Source: Akkermansia muciniphila | Lineage (GTDB): Bacteria > Verrucomicrobiota > Verrucomicrobiia > Verrucomicrobiales > Akkermansiaceae | Assembly (NCBI RefSeq): GCF_040616545.1 | Contig: NZ_CP156688.1 | Location: 2,790,001-2,854,000 of the forward strand | Direction of reading: 5' to 3' | DNA length: 64,000 nucleotides | In this document: positions 1 through 7,489 of the stretch, in pieces | Layout: every line of letters starts with the position of its first letter | Numbering within the stretch: position 1 is the stretch's first letter | The notes under the pieces: generated by a model | Told to the model about the DNA's origin: nothing | Database searches by the model: none | What the model saw: only the letters and a program-made list of their open reading frames with translations | Position numbers and translations under genes: made by a program

Positions 1-140
1 CCCTCTCCGGGCGGGGGCTGGGCTGCTGGGTCTCCCCCCTGGGGCGCCTGGCTGGGGTCTGCTGCCGGTTGTCCCCCGCCTGCATCCGCAGGTTCCGGGT
101 AACGCAGCACGGTCATTCGCATCGTGATGATATGGTGCAT
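1..140 (-). CDS. Phage protein N-terminus, possibly scaffold (partial)
   Basis: An open frame begins with ATG at 140 and runs off the left edge, giving about 46 residues. Possible starts are Met1 (140), Met7 (122) and Met9 (116), none with a clear ribosome binding site. After the start the peptide is rich in Pro, Ala, Gln and Gly (for example PEPADAGGGQPAADPSQAPQ). Such composition is typical of the N-terminus of head scaffolding proteins, and in podoviruses the scaffold gene follows the portal, as here. The function is inferred from position and composition only. Confidence 0.45.
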   Translation of the reverse strand, partial: MHHIITMRMTVLRYPEPADAGGGQPAADPSQAPQGGDPAAQPPPGE

Positions 141-146
141 GGTATT

Positions 147-443
147 TTAGTTATTGGTGGTTGTGGAATTGTCTTCAACAGGCTTGGAGCGTTCTTGTTC
201 CAACCATTTGATTACATGGAGCTGCCCGTCGCGCCTGGCGGCCATCAGCGTCAGCATTTGGGGGTCTCCGCTCAACGGGATGCCCTGCTTGTCGGCAAAT
301 AGGAACACCGGCAGGCCGGTCTCGAAATGCTCTTGCAGCACCTTCATGGCCTCGTCGGAAATGCCTTCTCGCAAAATGCGTCGGCGCCGGGCCAGCTTCC
401 GCTTCGTCTCTTCTTGCAGTGGGTTCTTTCTCATGGTCGTCAT
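147..443 (-). CDS. Small phage protein after portal
   Basis: Encodes 98 residues, very basic at the N-terminus (MTTMRKN, then KRKLARRRR) and mixed afterwards, ending in a polar Thr/Asn tail. The ATG at 443 overlaps the portal stop codon in an ATGA arrangement, which argues for translational coupling; longer upstream extensions of this frame run inside the portal gene and are unlikely. I do not recognise the family. Its place between portal and the scaffold-like gene suggests a head-assembly or packaging accessory role. Confidence 0.7.
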   Translation of the reverse strand: MTTMRKNPLQEETKRKLARRRRILREGISDEAMKVLQEHFETGLPVFLFADKQGIPLSGDPQMLTLMAARRDGQLHVIKWLEQERSKPVEDNSTTTNN

Positions 444-2086
444 GCTGAAAGGTTGCTTTCCCGGGTGGCGGCCCCGGCATTGTCGCGGTTGGCGGCGGCC
501 ATCATCTGGGCGATCTTGGCCTGCTGCATCGCACCGGCCTCGTCTTCCCTCTGTTTCCGGAGGGCCGCCACCTCCTTGGGCTTGCGCATGCACTCTGATG
601 GCACGTTGGTTTCATCGGCGATGTACCGGATGGATTCATCTTCCTTGAAGGGGTCCAGCCACGCGGGGTTGCCCGTCGTCTGGGCCAGATTGACGGCATG
701 GCCGAGCGTTTCTACCAGCCCGCTCAACTTGTAGCGTTCCAATGCCTTGGCCATCTTGCTGATATACTTGACGCCGGGAGCCAGAATCTTCATCTTGATG
801 CCGTACTCGTCCAGAGGCACAAACAAGCCCTGCGGCTTGCCTTCTTCCGGGAACTTGCCCAGGCGCTCCAGGGAGCAGAACACGCGCTCCATCATCGGGC
901 GGATGTCGGACGTGAACTGCGTAAAGCTCTGGGTAAAGGTCATCATCCGCTCGTTGTCGCGCAGATTGGCTTCCAGAGCCGTCATCTGCCGTTCCACCTG
1001 GGTCACTGCCTGAAGCACGGAAACAAACAGGGCGTCGTCGATCTCGGCATTGTACATCTCCAGCAAATCCTTGCCTACGGTGTACTCGGTGGCCGTGGCC
1101 CATTCCCTGGGCAGCCCGCTCTTGATGTCCTCCGGACGGAGAACCGTCATTCCCCCGGCCCTCATGTCCACCTCGTCAACCATGTCCGAAGTCAGCAGCA
1201 CGCGGGGGAAGGCCGCCGCCTGTCCGGCCACCTTCATGGCTTCCTGCATGAGCAAGCTGTCTTCGATGGTGTCCACGATGGGAGCCAGGGCGCTTTCCCC
1301 GCACACTTCATTGCCGTATTTGATGAAACGCGTGCCCATGTAGGGAAACTCGTAATAGCCGCTCTCCTTGATGATATGCTGCTCTGCCGGTTCCAGGTAC
1401 ACGCTCGTCCAGCTCATTTGCTCCGGCGGCAGGTTCCGGTTGCCCATCGGCGGCACATCCCGCGGAAGCACGAGGTGCCAAATCTCGAACTGCTGCGTGT
1501 ACCTCCGTTCCTTGTCGCCATAGGCATCTTTAATCGCTCCCTTTAAAGCGTCTTCCCCAAAGGCGGCCGCGGCCTGGTGGGCGGTGTACTTGAACTTGCG
1601 CACCACCGTGTCAATCTCGTGGTCCTCATTTTCCGCCAAGCCATAAGTCCCCGCAGGAACATGGGTGAACACAAGCGTGCCTTTCTTGATGTTCTCTTCG
1701 GACATCATCAAGCCCGTGCCCGTGCCGATGCGGTCGATGACCGTGGCAATGAACGAGGTGTAAAAATTGCTCGCCTCCAGCTCCTTCTGGGTGATTTGGG
1801 CGGCATCTTTCAACCAGAACTTTTCATCGGCGGTGATGTCTCCCCATTCATCATACTGGAACCAGTTCTGCCCACGCGGCGTAATGTAGTTGAGGTGGGC
1901 GCTGGCCAGCTTCAGCACACCGGTCTTGGCACGGGCGCAGACGCGTTCCGGCATGCCGTCGTCCTCCATCTCCGCCAGTTCCGCGGCCGGAATCAGTTTG
2001 GGCAGCACGTGCCGGACATACCGCCTCCACTCGTAGTTCGTCTTATTAAATAGAGACTGGGCGATTCTGTAATAGTCGGTTTCCAT
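440..2086 (-). CDS. Podovirus-type portal (head-to-tail connector) protein
   Basis: Encodes 548 residues, the usual size for T7-group connectors (about 500-560). Hallmarks include the N-terminal helical region (YRIAQSLFNKTNYEWRRY), the segment around LASAHLNYITPRGQNWF, and the central region with MTALEANLRDNERMMTFTQS, which matches the connector family's conserved ExxxR helix. The portal forms the dodecameric ring at one capsid vertex through which DNA is packaged. The ATG at 2086 has an excellent ribosome binding site (GGAGGATAAACAATG). It is followed by a small basic protein and a scaffold-like gene. Confidence 0.9.
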   Translation of the reverse strand: METDYYRIAQSLFNKTNYEWRRYVRHVLPKLIPAAELAEMEDDGMPERVCARAKTGVLKLASAHLNYITPRGQNWFQYDEWGDITADEKFWLKDAAQITQKELEASNFYTSFIATVIDRIGTGTGLMMSEENIKKGTLVFTHVPAGTYGLAENEDHEIDTVVRKFKYTAHQAAAAFGEDALKGAIKDAYGDKERRYTQQFEIWHLVLPRDVPPMGNRNLPPEQMSWTSVYLEPAEQHIIKESGYYEFPYMGTRFIKYGNEVCGESALAPIVDTIEDSLLMQEAMKVAGQAAAFPRVLLTSDMVDEVDMRAGGMTVLRPEDIKSGLPREWATATEYTVGKDLLEMYNAEIDDALFVSVLQAVTQVERQMTALEANLRDNERMMTFTQSFTQFTSDIRPMMERVFCSLERLGKFPEEGKPQGLFVPLDEYGIKMKILAPGVKYISKMAKALERYKLSGLVETLGHAVNLAQTTGNPAWLDPFKEDESIRYIADETNVPSECMRKPKEVAALRKQREDEAGAMQQAKIAQMMAAANRDNAGAATRESNLSA

Positions 2087-2089
2087 TGT

Positions 2090-2389
2090 TTATCCTCCCA
2101 GGGTTTTGCGGCCGCCGGTCAGGGAGCCCAGCACGCCGCCGGGATTGACGGTCCGGGCCATGCCGTAGCGGCGTTTGCTGGCATTCTGGCGGTTGACTTC
2201 CTCACTCTCCCCGGTATCGGCCGCGGCCTGCGTGGGGTCGGCGGCACTGGCGCCCACGCTCACGTTGCGCTTGGCAGCCTCCTGGGCCGCTACGGTGGCA
2301 GCCTGTTGCTGCTTCTTCTGCTGGTGGGAACTGTACATGCTCCCGCCGATGCTCAAGGCCGCACTGATCAACGCTCCGGTGAATCCCAT
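2090..2389 (-). CDS. Small phage protein with hydrophobic N-terminus
   Basis: Encodes 99 residues. The first 20 residues (MGFTGALISAALSIGGSMYS) are hydrophobic and glycine-rich, followed by a Gln/Lys stretch (HQQKKQQQ), an Ala-rich middle and a Gly-rich C-terminus. It lies three bases upstream of the portal and directly downstream of the endolysin. Similar short proteins with a membrane-like N-terminus and Gln-rich linker occur next to portal or internal-core genes in several podoviruses, but I cannot name a family. It could be a minor virion protein or a lysis accessory. Confidence 0.7.
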   Translation of the reverse strand: MGFTGALISAALSIGGSMYSSHQQKKQQQAATVAAQEAAKRNVSVGASAADPTQAAADTGESEEVNRQNASKRRYGMARTVNPGGVLGSLTGGRKTLGG

Positions 2390-2395
2390 GGTAAT

Positions 2396-2983
2396 TTACT
2401 GGTTGAGGGTGTACGCGTCTACGCCATGCGCAATAGCGCGGGCAATGGCGCCGGGGGTATCGCGTAACAGGGAAGCGTCTCCAGGGTTGGACAAGAAACC
2501 GCACTCTACCAGCACAGCGGGCGGCACGGTCTTGCGGAGCACATACAGGCTGGTCTTGTTGGGCTTACAGGAGCGGTCAGGACGTGCCTGTACATGGTCG
2601 GCGCGGCCCGGCATGAGCTTGCAGAGAGGCCCGGCAATGGCTTCGGCCAGACGTTTGCCACAAGCGGAATCCGTATAGGAACCGTCGTCATGGTAATTGC
2701 GATGGTGGCAGACATGGGCCCCGCAGGCCGTCGCCGAACCCGCGGAATCACAGTGCAAGGAAATGGAAATATCGAACCCTCCGGCGTTGATGGCCTTGAC
2801 CGTAGCGGCAAGATCGTCGTCGTTGTCCATACGAGGGAAGTCGATGATGGTGACAGCGTGTCCCTGGGCCGACAGCATGGGGGCCAGATGGTTGGCAATG
2901 GTCATGGCGGTGGCATGTTCTTCCAGGCCGTTGCCGCGGGAGCCGGTATTGTTGGCATGTCCGATGTCTAAAGCGATGTTCAT
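2396..2983 (-). CDS. N-acetylmuramoyl-L-alanine amidase (endolysin)
   Basis: Encodes 195 residues forming one Amidase_3 domain. The zinc ligands and catalytic Glu are visible in order: DIGH near residue 9, Glu in the GLEEHA segment near 21, His in SLHCD near 77, and Glu in VLVECGF near 160. The enzyme would cleave the amide bond between muramic acid and the peptide stem. There is no signal peptide, so release to the wall would need a holin; two small membrane proteins upstream are candidates. The start overlaps the previous stop as ATGA, supporting a lysis operon. Confidence 0.9.
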   Translation of the reverse strand: MNIALDIGHANNTGSRGNGLEEHATAMTIANHLAPMLSAQGHAVTIIDFPRMDNDDDLAATVKAINAGGFDISISLHCDSAGSATACGAHVCHHRNYHDDGSYTDSACGKRLAEAIAGPLCKLMPGRADHVQARPDRSCKPNKTSLYVLRKTVPPAVLVECGFLSNPGDASLLRDTPGAIARAIAHGVDAYTLNQ

Positions 2984-3165
2984 TTGTTCAGGTATTGGTT
3001 GATAAGGTGATCTGGTACGTCGTATTCCGCGTAGGTGCTGTTAAGGTGCCATTCTTCGTGTTGGGCCTTGTAGGCTGAACGCTGCTTCCTGCTGGGCAGG
3101 ATGTGCATTTCCTGCTTGCGTCCGGGAGTGTTGATAACGAGAAGGTAAAGGTATTGTTCCGGCAT
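2980..3165 (-). CDS. Hypothetical small phage protein in lysis region
   Basis: Encodes 61 residues, starting MPEQYLYLLVINTPGRKQEM and rich in Tyr, His and charged residues, with no membrane segment. Its stop overlaps the amidase start by four bases. I do not recognise it. The start at 3165 lacks a clear ribosome binding site and follows a 65-base spacer. Co-transcription with the endolysin is the only functional hint. Confidence 0.6.
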   Translation of the reverse strand: MPEQYLYLLVINTPGRKQEMHILPSRKQRSAYKAQHEEWHLNSTYAEYDVPDHLINQYLNK

Positions 3166-3230
3166 GGTTAATTAAGTTATAAACTATTTCCTGTAGAACT
3201 AGTTAGAACTGGTAAGAAAAACTTTACAGT

Positions 3231-3476
3231 TCATTTTTGGGTCTGATGCTCGAGGTTGGAAAGACGGAGGTCTATTGTCCTCAAGACCTCCGTCTGAATA
3301 GCGTAGTTTTTGGTTTGCTCTTGTAAGAAGCTCTTGAAATCATTGTAAATCAATACCATTCCGACAAATCCGCCCATGAGAACGACAATCAGCAGCGTCA
3401 AAATACCGTTCTTGCCATCCAAAACCGCACGGACAGTGTTGACTACGCGCAGAACCCAATCTATCGGCTGGCACAT
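3231..3476 (-). CDS. Small membrane protein, possible holin
   Basis: Encodes 81 residues with one strong transmembrane segment at about residues 24-44 (GILTLLIVVLMGGFVGMVLI), a preceding basic N-terminus, and a C-terminal soluble helix with heptad-like spacing. The architecture fits a one-TM phage membrane protein of the lysis cassette, such as a class III-type holin or an antiholin, although host-interaction membrane proteins look the same. It sits between another one-TM protein (5 bases upstream) and the 61-residue protein plus amidase. The assignment rests on topology and context only. Confidence 0.65.
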   Translation of the reverse strand: MCQPIDWVLRVVNTVRAVLDGKNGILTLLIVVLMGGFVGMVLIYNDFKSFLQEQTKNYAIQTEVLRTIDLRLSNLEHQTQK

Positions 3477-3481
3477 GATTC

Positions 3482-3760
3482 TTACTTTTTCAGGGCTTGA
3501 ACGATAGGCGGCGTGTCCGTTGCGGGCTGGGCCTGGCTGTAGGACAGGTGGCCCGGCTCCAGCACCAGGCAGGAACCGTCCTTGCAGACCTCGGTTCGGT
3601 CAGGAGTCACGTCCACGGAGTGCCCGCAGCCGGTTACGGTGATGTAGCCAGCAGAGGCCAGAGCGCCGATGATGGCGCCGATCACGTACTTGACCCAATT
3701 CCCCCAGCGGGCAGATGCTGCCTGCTGGGCCTTTTCAATGTCGTTTTTATTTACGTTCAT
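3482..3760 (-). CDS. Small membrane protein or lipoprotein of the lysis cassette
   Basis: Encodes 92 residues. An amphipathic N-terminus leads to a hydrophobic segment at about residues 24-44 ending in a Cys (YITVTGCG). After this come two further Cys residues and a Pro/Thr/Gln-rich tail. The segment could be a plain membrane anchor or a lipobox-like end. Its neighbour 3231-3476 is also a one-TM protein, so the pair may be a holin and partner or a spanin-like pair. No family was recognised. Confidence 0.65.
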   Translation of the reverse strand: MNVNKNDIEKAQQAASARWGNWVKYVIGAIIGALASAGYITVTGCGHSVDVTPDRTEVCKDGSCLVLEPGHLSYSQAQPATDTPPIVQALKK

Positions 3761-3765
3761 ATTCG

Positions 3766-4143
3766 TTATTTATTAGTGGTGAAGTGCTTGAAGAAAGCCA
3801 CGGCGGCAGGGTCCTCAATCAAAAGAGAAGGGTCATCCTCTGGAGTGAATGTGCGGATTGCCCCCGTCCCATCTTGCTGGGCCTCAACCTGAAGAGACAC
3901 CTTATCCTGGCCCACCATCCGCGCCCATACCTGCGTTGCCACCCAGTCCCCCTCTTTGTCCTGGATGGCGGAAGCAAGTGCGAGATAAACCGGGGCTTGC
4001 TCTTCCGGCAGGTCTTTCAGGAGCCTTTCTTCTCCGTAGCTCCATCCGTCGGGTTTAGGCCCTACAAACCTGATAACCCCCGCAAGCGGGTCGAACTTGG
4101 CCCCTGAATCTTTCGGAACGTCATAAATAATGTGTATTAACAT
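3766..4143 (-). CDS. Hypothetical phage protein downstream of tail fibre
   Basis: Encodes 125 residues, soluble and acidic, starting MLIHIIYDVPKDSGAKFD. It lies 21 bases downstream of the fibre gene and just before the two small membrane proteins. By position it could be a fibre assembly chaperone, since such genes often follow fibre genes, but no chaperone motif is visible. The ATG at 4143 is the only reasonable start. Confidence 0.65.
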   Translation of the reverse strand: MLIHIIYDVPKDSGAKFDPLAGVIRFVGPKPDGWSYGEERLLKDLPEEQAPVYLALASAIQDKEGDWVATQVWARMVGQDKVSLQVEAQQDGTGAIRTFTPEDDPSLLIEDPAAVAFFKHFTTNK

Positions 4144-4164
4144 AATGATTTTTATTTGATTAGG

Positions 4165-5397
4165 TTAGTTAATGGCGTAACTTCCAAGGTAGATTTTCCC
4201 GGTATCGGTAATATATAATGTTGTTTCATCCTTGACCGCTAAGGCGGTGTATTGGGCATCCGTCAGCGTATTGTTGAACTTAACCCACCGGGCATCACCT
4301 TCTGCTACATTGGGCACGTCCGTCTGACTCAGAGGGGCATGCTGATTTTGCTTGATAACTCTCGCCGCTTCTCGATCGTGGCGGCCAATCGTGAAAGTAA
4401 CGCCCATTAAACACTCGTCATCACCTCGCAAACTAAATGTGCCGCTGGACTTGTTTTGCCAGACGGCTTCTCCGGTCTGGACGGACATCAAGCTATATGC
4501 TTCATCATACACCGCACACCGGTACATGGTTGCCACGCCAGCCACATTTAGGGATTGACTCATTGTCACCCCTCCGGCAAAAGCAGCAGCCCCAAACTCC
4601 CACGAACCACTTGTAACAACCCTTGTTGGATTCGATGAATCATAACTAAGACTATTAGGGCCAAACTGGAAGGAATCCGCGGAACACGATCCATCTACGC
4701 TAATAGGCGCCAATATGGGGAGGTGAAGGGACGAGCCCGGAATAAGGGTATGAATATCTATATACTTACTGGCAGAATGATACTTAATCCTCAAAAAATC
4801 AGCCCCACTACTATTACCTAACGCCACCCCGCTTTCGTCGGGATTAAGATATACACCAGTAATCTGTGCAGCTTGTACACCGAAAGAATCATAAAAAACG
4901 ATTGATCCGCCGACACCCATTCCACCCTTTAGGGTGGTGTTGCCGTCTACCGCCAGAGATTGCCCCATCGTGACCCCAGCATTAAATGTTGCCGGACCGG
5001 AAAACACCCCTTTTCCCGTGTTGTATAAATTATTGATGGTTCCATTGGTGTAGACGGACAGAATATCCATGCCGATTTCCCGGTTCGTGACACCTTTAAT
5101 CCAGGCCCCATTTTCTCCGAGTTTCAGTAACCCTTTTGCAGTCAAATCACCTGCAACGGTTATCGTTTGGAACTGTCCACTGCCCCCGGAGGCAGACGAT
5201 CCGCCGAGGGCTCCCTTAAAAGACTCCGTGACCAGGGCTGAATCATCGCTTACTTCCACCTCCGCAGAGGGGGCGATAAAGCAGGTTTGCCCCCCTGCCG
5301 GGCAGGAAGCAATCAAGACACCGTCCGGAGTGGAAACGGTGCAATCCGTTTGAGGCGTGACGGCATAAGTCTTGCCAGCGGTGGTGTTGATGATCAT
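4165..5397 (-). CDS. Tail fibre / receptor-binding-type protein
   Basis: Encodes 410 residues with fibre-like composition, rich in Gly, Ser, Thr and Ala with few charged residues. Two similar internal segments are visible (AGVTMGQSLAVDGNTTLKGG near 140 and AGGVTMSQSLNVAGVATMY near 280), suggesting repeated beta-structured shaft units. The C-terminus has a short motif (DAQYTALAVKDETTLYI) that also ends the larger tail protein at 10851-12962, where it reads REEYADLTARDAKTLYI. A shared C-terminal module suggests a common trimerisation or receptor role. The ATG at 5397 lies 34 bases downstream (in transcription sense) of the recurrent late-block element at 5432-5449. Confidence 0.75.
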   Translation of the reverse strand: MIINTTAGKTYAVTPQTDCTVSTPDGVLIASCPAGGQTCFIAPSAEVEVSDDSALVTESFKGALGGSSASGGSGQFQTITVAGDLTAKGLLKLGENGAWIKGVTNREIGMDILSVYTNGTINNLYNTGKGVFSGPATFNAGVTMGQSLAVDGNTTLKGGMGVGGSIVFYDSFGVQAAQITGVYLNPDESGVALGNSSGADFLRIKYHSASKYIDIHTLIPGSSLHLPILAPISVDGSCSADSFQFGPNSLSYDSSNPTRVVTSGSWEFGAAAFAGGVTMSQSLNVAGVATMYRCAVYDEAYSLMSVQTGEAVWQNKSSGTFSLRGDDECLMGVTFTIGRHDREAARVIKQNQHAPLSQTDVPNVAEGDARWVKFNNTLTDAQYTALAVKDETTLYITDTGKIYLGSYAIN

Positions 5398-5426
5398 GTA
5401 TCATGATTTCACATGCCCGCGGACGG

Positions 5427-5454
5427 AAAGAAAGCGTGACGGTGTCACACAGCC
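5427..5454 (-). promoter_or_regulatory. Late-block element, copy 1
   Basis: Contains the 18-base core AAGCGTGACGGTGTCACA (plus-strand reading, 5432-5449) with a 13-base dyad GTGAC-GGT-GTCAC. It lies in the gap between the terminase stop and the tail fibre start, 34 bases upstream of that start. The full 28 bases are identical to 38737-38764. It could be an activator-bound promoter element, an RNA hairpin in the 5' leader, or a recombination boundary sequence. No convincing -10 box was fixed. Confidence 0.6.
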
Positions 5455-5461
5455 CAAAAAA

Positions 5462-7093
5462 TTACTTTGCCCACGGAACGCCCCTGGCCATCCCCTTGCG
5501 CATGCCGCCTCTTTGCTCCGTCCGCGTGCGTGCCCGTGCTCCCGTTTTTTCGACGTAACCATGAGCATACGCTTCACCGAATGTACGGAACCCGTCCGCG
5601 GAATGGGAACAGGCATTGTGCAGCGGCATCGAAATCACCCGGCCATTGGCTCCAGGCGGCAGCGTCTGGTAATTCTCCAGGGCGTTCACGCCGCTCATAT
5701 ACTCCACGCCATCCACAACAACCGGCTCGCTGCATCGTTCGTGGAATACGCAATGGGTCAGAAGCTTGCGGGTCACGTGAATCCCCGCCCAAATATCGCT
5801 GGTCCGCGGAACTACCCGGCACACCAGCCCCTGCATTCCCAGCCTCTGCTCGAAACTCGTCAGGTCCCAGTCCCGCTTGGCGGCATCGTGGGGCAGGAAA
5901 TTGGCGGCAATGCTCTGCCCGTAGCGGGCCTCCCATCCGCGCACGACACCTATGTAATGGGCCAGCTCCTTCCCGCTGGCGGAATAATGATCCAGTACGT
6001 AAAACTTGCCGTCCCCTCCCGGCTGAATCAGCCACAGGGTCATGTAGTCGGAAAGCCCGATGTCCCAGCTCACGTACAGGGGCCGGGTATCGTCGGGTTC
6101 AAACTGCTGCTTGAGGCGTCCTTCCGCGCGCAGCATGGAAATCTGGGCGCCGTACACGGCGCCGTGCACCTGCGTTTCAAACGCCTCTGCCGGAGTGCTG
6201 GGGTACTCCTGCTTCACCAGGTGCCCAAACGTATTCCACTGGGACAAATACCAGCGCTTCTGCCCTTCGTCCAGATGGATGCCTTCCTTGGCCAGCCCCT
6301 CGAAATACTCCCGGTGCTGGTTGTTCAGACGGAGGGGTTCCCCTTCGTCCACCCGGTACTCCGGCTGCTTGTGCCAGGGAAAGAAGAAGAACTTGAAATC
6401 CAGCGGCGTCAGGGTGCGCCCCACATTCTCCATGGCCGCCTTGGTCAGGCGGTAATTCTCGCCATACTTGCCCCCTTCGTGGGTGGACTCCATGATTACC
6501 ACGCCGTCCCGTCCCACCGTATTGACGCCGCCGGAAAGAATCTTCAGCGCCTTTTTGGGGTCATTAACGGCCGTGTAACCGAACTCGGAAACGTGAAGCA
6601 ACTGCATCGTGCCGCCGCGCAGGTTGGTCCCCACCCGGATATTGCTGCCCGTGGCAAACTCCGCCCTGGTGGCGGAAATCCTGCCTCTGGAACTTGCAAA
6701 AAGCTGGCGGGCAAACGTATTGATCTGTTCCCGTTCCCACTCGTCTTCGATGAACTCTACCCCGTTGGTGGGAGGTTCCAGCAGGGAATTAACCGCAAAG
6801 GAAATCTTGCCCATCTTCTCCTGGGCGTCCGGCAGGGTCTTGTCGATGATGCCGCAATGGAACCCTTCCCGGAACAGGCACATGTCCAGCATCAACATGG
6901 CTGTGTAGGTGGAAATCCCAAGCTGGCGGGCCTTCAGGATATTATTGCGGTGCCACAGGTTACGGTGGAGCTCCTGCTGGGCCCAGTTCAGCCGGAACCG
7001 GCAGGGAGGACCGTTCTTGCGCTCAATCCAGTACAAGTGATTCAGCCTCCACTCCTGGCTTGTCCAGCAATTATCGTACCAATGCTCACCCAT
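5462..7093 (-). CDS. Phage terminase large subunit
   Basis: Encodes 543 residues. The N-terminal ATPase domain carries a non-canonical Walker A motif (KARQLGISTYTA, about residue 55), and a hydrophobic strand ending in Glu (GVVIMESTHEGG, about 190) fits Walker B. The C-terminal nuclease domain begins at about LYVSWDIGLSDYMTLWLI (about residue 345), where the Asp is the expected first metal ligand. The protein packages and cuts concatemeric DNA into the head. The ATG at 7093 has a strong ribosome binding site (GGAGGGTAACGATG). The small subunit gene is 6.4 kb away at 13494-13892, an unusual separation. Confidence 0.93.
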   Translation of the reverse strand: MGEHWYDNCWTSQEWRLNHLYWIERKNGPPCRFRLNWAQQELHRNLWHRNNILKARQLGISTYTAMLMLDMCLFREGFHCGIIDKTLPDAQEKMGKISFAVNSLLEPPTNGVEFIEDEWEREQINTFARQLFASSRGRISATRAEFATGSNIRVGTNLRGGTMQLLHVSEFGYTAVNDPKKALKILSGGVNTVGRDGVVIMESTHEGGKYGENYRLTKAAMENVGRTLTPLDFKFFFFPWHKQPEYRVDEGEPLRLNNQHREYFEGLAKEGIHLDEGQKRWYLSQWNTFGHLVKQEYPSTPAEAFETQVHGAVYGAQISMLRAEGRLKQQFEPDDTRPLYVSWDIGLSDYMTLWLIQPGGDGKFYVLDHYSASGKELAHYIGVVRGWEARYGQSIAANFLPHDAAKRDWDLTSFEQRLGMQGLVCRVVPRTSDIWAGIHVTRKLLTHCVFHERCSEPVVVDGVEYMSGVNALENYQTLPPGANGRVISMPLHNACSHSADGFRTFGEAYAHGYVEKTGARARTRTEQRGGMRKGMARGVPWAK

Positions 7094-7095
7094 CG

Positions 7096-7446
7096 TTACC
7101 CTCCGTTCAATCGTTGAGCCAGCCGGGCGAACGTCCGCAAATCATGCTTTTGCAGGCCCTGGCGGCCATATCCTTTCACCTCCCTACACCAGATCACGTG
7201 CGTGTACCCCAGCCCCAGCAGGTACTCCGCCTGGACGCCGATACGCGCCCCGCTACCGCACACGAACAGCACCAGAAACGTGTGGGCGTCGTCTCCTTCC
7301 ACCGGGTCACGCGGAACGCCCATGTACACGCAATCCGGCGCCAAATGGACAATGCCGCCCATATCCAGGGCCGTGCGGATATGCTCCCCGTACAGCCCCG
7401 ACCTGATGCCTTCCAGCACGTCCCATGCCTGTTCCAATGCGTTCAT
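7096..7446 (-). CDS. Hypothetical phage protein between nozzle and terminase
   Basis: Encodes 116 residues, starting MNALEQAWDVLEGIRSGLYG. The mid-to-C-terminal part (RIGVQAEYLLGLGYTHVIW, then a basic stretch and HDLRTFARLAQRLNGG) loosely recalls small GNAT-fold-like proteins encoded beside terminases in T7-like phages, but the resemblance is weak. It ends two bases before the terminase start, so the two are surely co-transcribed. No function is assigned. Confidence 0.65.
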   Translation of the reverse strand: MNALEQAWDVLEGIRSGLYGEHIRTALDMGGIVHLAPDCVYMGVPRDPVEGDDAHTFLVLFVCGSGARIGVQAEYLLGLGYTHVIWCREVKGYGRQGLQKHDLRTFARLAQRLNGG

Positions 7447-7489
7447 TCTGAAATGCTATTAACTATTACCTTTTCACTATTAACTGATT

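Noticed and set aside
5432..5449. CRP-type binding site in the late-block element
   Set aside because: TGTGA and TCAC halves are present, but the centre is five bases instead of the six of the CRP consensus, and copies lie only before phage genes.
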